Assembly (NCBI GenBank): GCA_905480405.1
Contig: CAJQQH010000109.1
Location: forward strand, 1 to 33,068
DNA: 33,068 nucleotides
Source: an uncultured Polaribacter sp.
GTDB taxonomy: Bacteria > Bacteroidota > Bacteroidia > Flavobacteriales > Flavobacteriaceae
Direction: 5' to 3'
Shown here: piece by piece, positions 9,231 through 16,541 of the stretch
How positions within the stretch are numbered: position 1 is the first letter of the stretch
Layout: each line of letters begins with the position of its first letter
Position numbers and translations under genes: made by a program
The notes under the pieces: model-generated
The model's input: only the letters and a program-made list of their open reading frames with translations
Databases searched by the model: none
What the model was told of the DNA's origin: nothing

Positions 9231-9268
9231 ATATTTAAAAAAAATGCCATTCAATTTCTTGAATGGCA
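9231..9268 (-). terminator. rho-independent terminator of the M48 peptidase gene
   Basis: On the minus strand a perfect 10-bp stem TGCCATTCAA/TTGAATGGCA (arms 9259-9268 and 9245-9254, loop of four) is followed by a run of T. It lies between the M48 gene (stop at 9296) and the MFS start at 9224, so the two genes are probably separate transcripts. Confidence 0.85.
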
Positions 9269-9295
9269 CACAATATAGGAAAACTATTCCTTTAA

Positions 9296-10126
9296 TTATT
9301 TTTTAGCTTGAGATACAGGTTGATTATATTTTTTTGCATACATTTTTGCTGTTGGTAAATAATTTTTTAAATCTTGAATTCTAGATTCATTTGATGGATG
9401 CGTACTTAAAATTTGAGGAGTAGAACTACCGTTAGACAACTTACTCATTCTTACCCAAACTTCTGCAGCTTCAGTACCATCATAACCAGCCATAAGCATA
9501 AATACCAAACCTAATCTATCTGCTTCTTGCTCATGAGTTCTACTAAATTTTAACATTGTTAAACCAGAACCAACACCAAAAGCCGTATTCCAAATTTGCT
9601 GTGTTTGTGGATCTTTGTTAGACGTTCCTAAAGCTACTAATAAACCGCCTATTTGTTGCCCGTAAGAGGATGTCATACGTTCTTGACCGTGTTTTGCAAA
9701 CGCATGTGCAACTTCGTGCCCCATAACTGCAGCAACACCATTTACGTTATCGCAAATTGGCATTATACCAGTATAAAAAACAACTTTTCCTCCTGGCATA
9801 CACCAAGCATTTACAGTTTTATCATCAACTAAATTAAATTCCCATCTATATGAATCTGCTTCAGAAACCATATCATTTGCTCTCATAAAACGATCTACAG
9901 CAGCAGAAATATTTTTACCAACTTCTTTAATTTGATTGGTCATTTCTCTATTTGTAGATAATTTATTTTCCTTTAAAAAACCTTCATATTGTGCAAAACT
10001 TGTAGGTAGAACTTGTGCATCACTAACTAAATTAACACGACTTCTTCCTGTAATTGGTACAGTGCTACATTCAGAAAAAAGGAAAACAGCAACAACTAAA
10101 ACTAATATATTTTTCATTTTTAACAT
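9296..10126 (-). CDS. M48 family metallopeptidase, lipoprotein
   Basis: The 276-residue zinc protease has a lipoprotein-type signal (hydrophobic 7-17, lipobox FSEC, Cys20). The first catalytic motif is HEVAH (137-141). The third zinc ligand is Glu201 in HEQEADRLG, and the family STHPS motif is at 242-246. The PITGR motif just after the Cys is typical of periplasmic M48 lipoproteins of the LoiP/YcaL type, which degrade damaged envelope proteins. The start could equally be the Met at 10115-10117, three codons in. All catalytic residues are intact. Confidence 0.93.
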   Translation of the reverse strand: MLKMKNILVLVVAVFLFSECSTVPITGRSRVNLVSDAQVLPTSFAQYEGFLKENKLSTNREMTNQIKEVGKNISAAVDRFMRANDMVSEADSYRWEFNLVDDKTVNAWCMPGGKVVFYTGIMPICDNVNGVAAVMGHEVAHAFAKHGQERMTSSYGQQIGGLLVALGTSNKDPQTQQIWNTAFGVGSGLTMLKFSRTHEQEADRLGLVFMLMAGYDGTEAAEVWVRMSKLSNGSSTPQILSTHPSNESRIQDLKNYLPTAKMYAKKYNQPVSQAKK

Positions 10127-10233
10127 TTTGGTTCTTTATATAAGACACTAAACACGTAATTTAGTCACTTATAAATTGATATCTAATATTTATTAAAATT
10201 ACGTATTCTATAATTATTAAAAAAATATTTTTA

Positions 10234-11109
10234 ATGCAGTTTTTTACTAAAAATAAATTATTCCCTATTAGTTTAAAAATTCCAAAATTTGTAAAATGGT
10301 TTATACAATTAATTCATTTTTTTTCTACTAGATTAACTCTTTTGGTAACTTCAAAAATTTTTGCTACTCCACCTAGTTTCACAACACCAAAACCAGAAAA
10401 AGGGATGAAAGAAAGCTCACAAGCTAAAACCCTAATGGTAAAAACTATTAACAAAGAAGTTCATGTTCTAACTTATGGCTATTCCGATAAAAAAGTATTG
10501 CTATGTCATGGTTGGGCAGGAAGAAGCACGCAACTTTATATGATTGCCAATAAGCTTTTAGAAAATGGTTATATGGTCGTTTCTTTTGATGGACCTGCTC
10601 ACGGAAAATCTACCGGTAAAGAAACAAACTTAATAGAGTTTATAGAAACTATAAAAACAATTAATAAAGAGCTTGGGCCTTTTGAAGCAGCAGTTGGCCA
10701 TTCTTTTGGTGCAATGGCAGTTATAAATTCGCAAGCTGAAAAAGAAATTTTTAAATGTATTGTTACTGTAGGTTCTGGAGATAAAATTTCTGATATTTTA
10801 ATAAACTTTTCTAATAACCTAGGTTTAAAAAATAATTTCGGTGAGAAAATAATTGCTTTTCTTCAAACAAAATGGAATTTAGATTTTAATAATTATGATG
10901 CTAATAAGGTTGCAAAAAAAATTAAAACTCCTGCTTTAATTATACATGATGTAAAAGATGGAGATGTTCTTGTAAGTTGTGCCATTAATATTCGTCAAAA
11001 TTTAGAGAAAGGTTCACTCTTAATTACTAACGGATTAGGACACACGAAAATTTTACGTGATAAAAAAACTGTGAAAAGTATAATAAATTTTATAAAACAA
11101 CATACATGA
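10234..11109 (+). CDS. alpha/beta hydrolase
   Basis: The 291-residue protein has the alpha/beta-hydrolase order of motifs. These are an oxyanion-region CHGWAGR (91-97), the nucleophile elbow GHSFGA with Ser157, an acidic residue at Asp239 or Asp242 in IIHDVKDGD, and His270 in GLGHTK. A hydrophobic, basic N-terminus (about 18-45) may associate with the membrane. The substrate is unknown. The stop overlaps the msrB start by four bases (ATGA), so the genes are translationally coupled. Confidence 0.9.
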   Translation: MQFFTKNKLFPISLKIPKFVKWFIQLIHFFSTRLTLLVTSKIFATPPSFTTPKPEKGMKESSQAKTLMVKTINKEVHVLTYGYSDKKVLLCHGWAGRSTQLYMIANKLLENGYMVVSFDGPAHGKSTGKETNLIEFIETIKTINKELGPFEAAVGHSFGAMAVINSQAEKEIFKCIVTVGSGDKISDILINFSNNLGLKNNFGEKIIAFLQTKWNLDFNNYDANKVAKKIKTPALIIHDVKDGDVLVSCAINIRQNLEKGSLLITNGLGHTKILRDKKTVKSIINFIKQHT

Positions 11110-11582
11110 AAAAATTAGCATTAACACTTGTTTTATTATTGATGATAAATTGCACTACCAAAGCGCAAAATACATCTGAAGAAAAAAAATCTTATAAAGT
11201 TGAGAAAACGCAAACCGAATGGAAAAAATTACTTTCTCCAATACAATACAATGTTTTAAGAGAAGCAGGAACAGAAAGAGCTTTTACAAGTGAATTAAAT
11301 AAGAATTATAAGAAAGGAACTTATGTTTGTGCAGCTTGTAATACTAAGTTATATAAATCTGACCATAAATTTGATTCTGGCTCTGGATGGCCTTCTTTTG
11401 ATAGAGCTATAAAAGAAAATGTAGAATTAGATGTTGATTACAAAATTGGTTATGCAAGAACGGAATTAAAATGTAACACGTGTGGTAGTCATTTAGGGCA
11501 TTCTTTTAATGATGGACCTAAAACGACAGGAAAACGTCATTGTATTAATGGAGCCGCATTAAAATTTATCCCCGAAAAATAG
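11106..11582 (+). CDS. msrB: peptide-methionine (R)-S-oxide reductase, exported
   Basis: MsrB repairs the R-epimer of methionine sulfoxide in proteins. The 158-residue protein has all four zinc-binding cysteines (Cys75, Cys78, Cys123, Cys126), the SGSGWPSF substrate loop (91-98) and the catalytic Cys146 in KRHCINGAAL. Unlike cytoplasmic MsrB it begins with a signal sequence (1-20). The segment MINC could serve as an atypical lipobox (Cys16), or cleavage may follow TTKAQ. Either way the enzyme is predicted to work in the periplasm, repairing envelope proteins. It overlaps the hydrolase gene upstream. Confidence 0.95.
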   Translation: MKKLALTLVLLLMINCTTKAQNTSEEKKSYKVEKTQTEWKKLLSPIQYNVLREAGTERAFTSELNKNYKKGTYVCAACNTKLYKSDHKFDSGSGWPSFDRAIKENVELDVDYKIGYARTELKCNTCGSHLGHSFNDGPKTTGKRHCINGAALKFIPEK

Positions 11583-11583
11583 T

Positions 11584-11614
11584 ATCTTTAAAATCTATTA
11601 CAGATTTTAAAGAT
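11584..11614 (+). promoter_or_regulatory. 13-bp hairpin overlapping the YfcC-family start codon
   Basis: A perfect inverted repeat ATCTTTAAAATCT / AGATTTTAAAGAT (11584-11596 and 11602-11614, 5-base loop) fills the gap between msrB and the next gene. It includes the first two bases of the ATG at 11613. It is followed by A-rich sequence, not a T-tract, so it is not a classic terminator. It could limit translation of the transporter or mark an mRNA processing site. Confidence 0.6.
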
Positions 11615-13109
11615 GAAAAAAATAAAATTTCCAAGCGCACAAACTGTATTGCTTATTATAGCTGCTTTTGTAGCGCTTTTAACTTGGTGTATTCCTTCTG
11701 GTCAATACGATAGATTATCTTACAATAAAGACGATAATTCCTTTGTAAAAACTAGCCTAGATAACTCTATAATTTTAGAAGCTTCACAAAAAACATTAAA
11801 TGATTTACAAGTTAAAATTCCTATTAAAAATTTTACATCTGGGGCAATATATAAACCCATTAGTATACCCGGAACTTATAAAAAATTAGAAGCTAGACCT
11901 CAAGGTTTTAAAGAGTTTATTTTAGCTCCATTAAAAGGTATAATTGCTGTTTCTGATATTATTATTTTAGTCCTATTTATAGGAGGTCTTGTTGCAATCG
12001 TAAACTACACGGGCGCTTTTGAAGCTGGTATAACAAGACTTTCTGTTCTTTTAAAAGGAAAGGAGTTTATTTTAATAATTGCAGTAACTTCTTTAATTGC
12101 ATTAGGAGGAACTACTTTTGGTTTGGCAGAAGAAACAATAGCCTTCTACCCTATTTTAATTCCTATTTTTATTGCTGCAAAATACGACGCAATAGTTGCA
12201 TTGGCTTGTATTTATATAGGATCTAGTATTGGTACAATGATTTCTATAACAAATCCGTTTAGCACAATAATTGCTTCAAACTCTGCTGGTATAAATTGGA
12301 CAACAGGAATTGAAGGAAGAATCATACTACTTTTAGTTGGACTAATAATTTCTATACTATATATTATTAGATATGCCCAAAAGGTAAAAAATGACCCAAG
12401 TAAATCTATTATTTTTGATCAAAAAGAAAGTATAGAAAAATTATTTTCTTTTGAAAACTCTACAAAAAAAACAAATTTTTCTCTTAGATTAAAATTAGTT
12501 CTTAGCATTTTTATAATTTGTTTTATTGTAATGGTTTATGGGGTAATTAATTTAGATTGGTGGTTTTTAGAAATGACTGCAGTATTTTTTGTTGGTGCTC
12601 TAATAATAGGTTTTATATATAAAATAAACGAAACTGTTTTTGTTGAAACTTTTATAAAAGGTGCTAATGAACTATTAAGTGTGGCTTTTATTATTGGTTT
12701 AGCTCGTGGTGTAACCATTTTAATGGAAGATGGTTTAATTAGTGATACACTTTTATTTTACGCAAGTTCATTTACAGAAGGAATGCATAAAGGTCTTTTT
12801 ATAAATGCGATGATGTTTGTTTACAGTGGTCTTACTTTTTTTATACCTTCTTCTTCTGGTATGGCAGTATTAACAATGCCAATTATGTCTCCTTTAGCAG
12901 ATACAGTATCTTTGGGCAGAGAACATGTAGTAAATGCCTATCTTTTAGGTATAGGTCTTTTTAACTTTATTAACCCTACTGGTTTAATTTTAGCTTCTTT
13001 AGCAATGATTAAAGTTGGTTATGATAAATGGTTAAAATTTGTAATTCCGTTAGTTCTAATTCTTACTTTACTTTCTATAATTTTCTTAACAATTTCAGTT
13101 TATTTATAA
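11613..13109 (+). CDS. YfcC family membrane carrier
   Basis: The 498-residue protein has about twelve membrane segments. It belongs to the YfcC/DcuC-like group (anaerobic C4-dicarboxylate carrier family, PF03606). Evidence includes the N-terminal SAQTVLLIIAAFVALLTW, the conserved GGTTFGLAEETIAFYPI segment near residue 165, ITNPFST near 212, and FFIPSSSGMAVLTMPIMSP near 410. A periplasmic loop of about 70 residues follows the first helix, as is usual in the family. Members carry dicarboxylates, amino acids or short peptides; the substrate here is not known. The start codon lies in a hairpin, and the stop overlaps the next start by one base. Confidence 0.9.
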   Translation: MKKIKFPSAQTVLLIIAAFVALLTWCIPSGQYDRLSYNKDDNSFVKTSLDNSIILEASQKTLNDLQVKIPIKNFTSGAIYKPISIPGTYKKLEARPQGFKEFILAPLKGIIAVSDIIILVLFIGGLVAIVNYTGAFEAGITRLSVLLKGKEFILIIAVTSLIALGGTTFGLAEETIAFYPILIPIFIAAKYDAIVALACIYIGSSIGTMISITNPFSTIIASNSAGINWTTGIEGRIILLLVGLIISILYIIRYAQKVKNDPSKSIIFDQKESIEKLFSFENSTKKTNFSLRLKLVLSIFIICFIVMVYGVINLDWWFLEMTAVFFVGALIIGFIYKINETVFVETFIKGANELLSVAFIIGLARGVTILMEDGLISDTLLFYASSFTEGMHKGLFINAMMFVYSGLTFFIPSSSGMAVLTMPIMSPLADTVSLGREHVVNAYLLGIGLFNFINPTGLILASLAMIKVGYDKWLKFVIPLVLILTLLSIIFLTISVYL

Positions 13110-13663
13110 TGGATAATTCTTATTTAAAAAGTACTATAACTCAATTTAAATACAATAAAACTTTAGCTGATAAAACTTTTAATCAACTAACAAAAGATGA
13201 ACTTTTTTGGCAGTATAATAAAGAGAGTAATTCTATAGCAATTATTGTTAAACATATTGCAGGAAATATGCTTTCTAGATGGACAAAATTTCTTACTGAA
13301 GACGGAGAAAAACCATGGAGAGATAGAGATAATGAATTTATAAATACATTTAACTCTAAACAAGAACTTATTGATTATTGGGAAAAAGGATGGAAATGTT
13401 TATTTGCGAGTTTAGATGATATTAATGAAGAAAACAAAAACACAATAGTTTACATAAGAAATCATGGACATACAATAACAGAAGCTATAAACAGACAATT
13501 GTGCCATTATTCTTATCATATTGGTCAAATTGTTGTTTTAGGTAAAATGGTTAAAAATGAAAATTGGGAAACTTTATCTGTTCCAAAAGGTGCTTCTAAA
13601 ATTTATAATGAAGAAAAATTTTCTAAAAAGAAAAGACGTACTCATTTTACAGAAGACTTGTAA
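13109..13663 (+). CDS. DUF1572 / DinB-like four-helix metalloprotein
   Basis: The 184-residue protein has the DinB-superfamily pattern of three metal-binding histidines: His49 (VKHIAGN), His133 and His137 (LCHYSYHIGQ). It also has the acidic, Trp-rich middle of DUF1572 proteins. The fold is a four-helix bundle that often acts as a thiol-dependent transferase, but the activity of this branch is unknown. A longer frame from 13028 lies inside the carrier gene; the ATG at 13109, overlapping its stop, is preferred. It converges with the response regulator gene with only one base between the two stop codons. Confidence 0.88.
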   Translation: MDNSYLKSTITQFKYNKTLADKTFNQLTKDELFWQYNKESNSIAIIVKHIAGNMLSRWTKFLTEDGEKPWRDRDNEFINTFNSKQELIDYWEKGWKCLFASLDDINEENKNTIVYIRNHGHTITEAINRQLCHYSYHIGQIVVLGKMVKNENWETLSVPKGASKIYNEEKFSKKKRRTHFTEDL

Positions 13664-13664
13664 A

Positions 13665-14417
13665 TTAAACACCTTCTAACCAAGTTTTAAAAGCATTCAC
13701 TTTTTCTCTACTTACAATTATTTCTTTTTCTAAAACCATCGTAGGAATTACTTTTAATCGACTATTAGAATACACAATAACATCTTTAAATGCATTAATG
13801 TTAATAATAAATGAACGGTTAACTCTAAAAAATAATGATGCACTTAAAACTTTGTGCACATCTTCTAATTTAAAATCTATTATATATTTTTTGTTTTCTT
13901 TGGTTACTAAATATACGGTTCTTCCTTCTGCATAAAACAAGGCTACTTCTTCTGTTTTTATAGAATGAATATGATTACCCAAACGTACTAAAAACCTATC
14001 TTTTTCTTTCTTTATTTTAATTTTATCTACAACTTTAGAAACAGTTTCTGCATTAAAAATTGTTTCCATAATTTTTAATTTATTCATTGCCTTAGATACA
14101 TCTGTAAACGTAATAGGTTTTAGAATATAATCTATACTATTAACTTTAAAAGCATCTACAGCAAATTCATCAAAAGCTGTAGCAAATATTACTGGTTTGT
14201 TAATTTTAACATGATTAAATATTTCGAAACTTAAACCATCTGTTAACTGAATATCCATAAAAACAACGTCGTAATTTTGGTTACATTCAAACCAATTTAT
14301 ACTTTCAGAAATACTAGACAATACTTTTAAAATTTTAATATTAGTATTAAACTTTAATAAATATCTTTCTAGTTTTTCAGCTGCTAAATGTTCATCTTCA
14401 ATAATAACAATGTTCAT
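13665..14417 (-). CDS. LytTR-type response regulator
   Basis: The 250-residue transcription regulator has a receiver domain (1-120) with the acidic pair Glu7/Asp8, the phospho-acceptor Asp55 in VVFMDIQLTDG, Thr80 and Lys100 (YILKPI), all present. The C-terminal LytTR DNA-binding domain (about 150-248) contains VALFYAEGRTVYLVT and FFRVNRSFIINI, typical of the family. It begins two bases after the pseudo-kinase stop and is the last gene of a unit running from the SDHY-repeat protein or from the kinase. LytTR proteins bind paired direct repeats about 21 bp apart, and such a pair occurs at 17970-18003. Confidence 0.95.
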   Translation of the reverse strand: MNIVIIEDEHLAAEKLERYLLKFNTNIKILKVLSSISESINWFECNQNYDVVFMDIQLTDGLSFEIFNHVKINKPVIFATAFDEFAVDAFKVNSIDYILKPITFTDVSKAMNKLKIMETIFNAETVSKVVDKIKIKKEKDRFLVRLGNHIHSIKTEEVALFYAEGRTVYLVTKENKKYIIDFKLEDVHKVLSASLFFRVNRSFIININAFKDVIVYSNSRLKVIPTMVLEKEIIVSREKVNAFKTWLEGV

Positions 14418-14419
14418 AA

Positions 14420-15443
14420 TTATGATATTATATTTAATTTAGGAATTATAATTTTTCTACTTCTTTCAGTTTCTACAATTTTAATTTTTGTTGAACTGTA
14501 AACATTATAACTTCTTACAATTTCTTTGATTTTATCTAAATTAAACTGAGTGGTTATTTTATCATTTTTATGGTAAGAAATATCTAAACACTCATCTGTT
14601 TCGTTTAAGTTGATTTGCAACATCGATTCTGAAGTTACAATACTCGTTCGTACTATTTGTTCTATTATAAAAAGTAAGCTTCCAGGAACTATTAAAAATG
14701 TGCTTGTGCAATTATTATTAAAAGAAACATTTTTATAAGCTAAATAATTAAAAAGTTCTACTAATTCTTTAACAACGTTAATTTCTTCTTTAAAAGAGAT
14801 TAATTCTTTTTCTTGACCAGATAAAATATACCTATAAATTGTAGCTAAATGATCTATAAAATCATCTGATTTGTCTTTATTTTTTTTTTATCAGAATTAA
14901 TAATGATTCTAAACTTTCAAATAATAAATTAGGATTTATTTCTCTTTTAAATCGTTTAAAATCGTGTTCAATATTTTTTTTTATTAATCCCTCTTGTAGT
15001 AATTTTTCAGAATTGATTTTAAATAAATATTGATGACTCAAATAGAGAACAATATAAATAAAAGTAACACCACAAAATATACTATCAAAAACATAAATTT
15101 CTTCAATAGAAGCAGAAAAATTTAATAAATATTTAAAGTATAAATTAATTGCAATTGTAGAAATAACTAGACATAAAGCCATAGAAATAATAACTTGTAA
15201 AAAGATATTAAACCTAGATAATTTATTAAATAAAGTTCTTTTAAATAATAATAAAAGTCCTCTAGAAAATTCTTGAATTAAGTAACTTAATGCAATACAA
15301 AAATATAATTCTTCGTTAAAAAACTGCTCTTGAATTTGTTCTACATTATTGTTTAATAGTAAAACCAATAAATATATAATTACACCACTAATGATAGGGC
15401 TTAAAAGTCGAAAAAGTGGTTGGTGTATAAATAACTTTTTCAT
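14420..15443 (-). pseudogene. degenerate LytS-like histidine kinase, split by a frameshift in an A10 run
   Basis: The first frame (15443-14877, 188 residues) gives several membrane segments and the start of a His_kinase domain. It stops right after a run of ten A (T on the plus strand, 14880-14889). Removing one A joins it to a frame open from there to the stop at 14420, giving about 340 residues against 349 for the intact kinase next door. The joined part reads like the family (DDFIDHLATIYRYILSGQ, then ISFKEEI). The phospho-acceptor site reads EINPNLLFESLESL where the intact kinase has QLSPHFLFNSL, so Asn172 replaces His. The N-box (VENAVKHN in the partner) is IIEQIVRTS and the GLKN motif is also lost. 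It is a pseudokinase, and possibly also a broken gene. Its start overlaps the kinase stop (ATGA). Confidence 0.85.
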
Positions 15444-16489
15444 CTAATTAAAGGTAATTTAACTATGAATTTTTCATTTTTTATGATAGAAATGGCCTTA
15501 TCGGCAATCAATAAATATCGTGCTTCAATATTTTTTAACCCAATATTAAAAGAGATAATATTTATTGGTACTTTAGTAATATTGTTTTCTACAACTACCT
15601 CAAAACCATTAGATTTAATACTGATAAGCAATGGTGTATTAATAGACATTTGATTATGTTTTACTGCATTTTCTACTAACATTTGTAAAGTTAAAGGCGG
15701 AATTTTTGTTTCTAACACATCATCTTCAATAGAAATAATACATGAAAACTTATCTTTAAAACGAGTTTGTATTAAATAGATATACGCATTTACAAAATCA
15801 ATTTCTTCTTGTAAAGTAATTAGTTTTTGATGATAACTTTTTAAAGTAAAATCATACATTTTTGCTAGTCTTCTAATAAAAATTTCAGCACTACTTTCGT
15901 CCTTATAAATTAAAGAAGAAATTGTATTTAAACTATTAAATAAAAAATGTGGGCTTAATTGAGATTTTAATGCATTTAATTGTAATTCTATTTGCTTTCT
16001 TTCTTGTTTAACTATTTCAATTTGAAGTTTTGAATATGAATAATAAGAATACAATGCAAAGTAAATTACTTCGAAAACAATTGTTAAAATCAGTAAAATG
16101 ATGCCTAATTTAATAATTGAAGAATAATATATTTTTATGAAATTTTTTACTTCAAAAAAATAGACTTTATACACATAGAAAAAAAATACAGTTATAAAAA
16201 AAGAAATAATAAAATGAGTAAGAACTCCTATAAAAAGTCTAGTTCCAATTTTCTTTTGATAAGGTAATATTTTGTTTAAAACTTTAACTGTTTTAGAAAT
16301 AACAACAGTGATAAAAACGCCTAATAATGACGCAAGTAAAGCATCTTTTATAAGATAATTTGTATATTCTTGTTGTTCACTAAAAATTAAGAAATAATTA
16401 ATAGAAACACCAAACAAAACGCCTAATAAAGGCAAAATGATATATTTTTTCAAGAAAATAATGTTTGTTAATTTTTCTACTAAATGCAT
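15440..16489 (-). CDS. LytS-type sensor histidine kinase
   Basis: The 349-residue membrane kinase has four hydrophobic segments (about 15-36, 47-65, 85-108 and 124-148). A short coiled linker leads to the His_kinase domain with phospho-acceptor His181 in QLSPHFLFNSLNTI. The ATP-binding part has the N-box LVENAVKHN (271-279) and the G-box FNIGLKNIEARY (314-325), both intact. It lacks any large periplasmic sensor domain, so the signal is probably sensed in the membrane or through a partner. It heads the kinase-pseudokinase-response regulator series and lies 52 bases after the SDHY-repeat gene. Confidence 0.94.
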   Translation of the reverse strand: MHLVEKLTNIIFLKKYIILPLLGVLFGVSINYFLIFSEQQEYTNYLIKDALLASLLGVFITVVISKTVKVLNKILPYQKKIGTRLFIGVLTHFIISFFITVFFFYVYKVYFFEVKNFIKIYYSSIIKLGIILLILTIVFEVIYFALYSYYSYSKLQIEIVKQERKQIELQLNALKSQLSPHFLFNSLNTISSLIYKDESSAEIFIRRLAKMYDFTLKSYHQKLITLQEEIDFVNAYIYLIQTRFKDKFSCIISIEDDVLETKIPPLTLQMLVENAVKHNQMSINTPLLISIKSNGFEVVVENNITKVPINIISFNIGLKNIEARYLLIADKAISIIKNEKFIVKLPLIR

Positions 16490-16497
16490 AATAGCAA

Positions 16498-16528
16498 GGT
16501 AACAATTCTAAATTTTAGAATTGTTACC
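16498..16528. promoter_or_regulatory. 13-bp hairpin between the SDHY-repeat gene and the kinase
   Basis: The perfect inverted repeat GGTAACAATTCTA / TAGAATTGTTACC (16498-16510 and 16516-16528, 5-base loop) ends eight bases before the kinase start codon on the minus strand. Downstream of it on the minus strand there is no real T-tract. It may be a partial terminator, an RNA-processing site or a block on kinase translation that sets a high ratio of repeat protein to kinase. Confidence 0.6.
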
Positions 16529-16541
16529 TAATTTTCTTATT

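Noticed and set aside
9225..9269. Longer N-terminus of the MFS transporter
   Set aside because: Its codons fall in a clear terminator hairpin of the upstream gene; the family motif begins just after the Met at 9224.
14877..14899. Programmed -1 ribosomal frameshift at the A10 run
   Set aside because: The -1 frame meets a stop after about a dozen codons; the needed change is loss of one A or a +1 shift.
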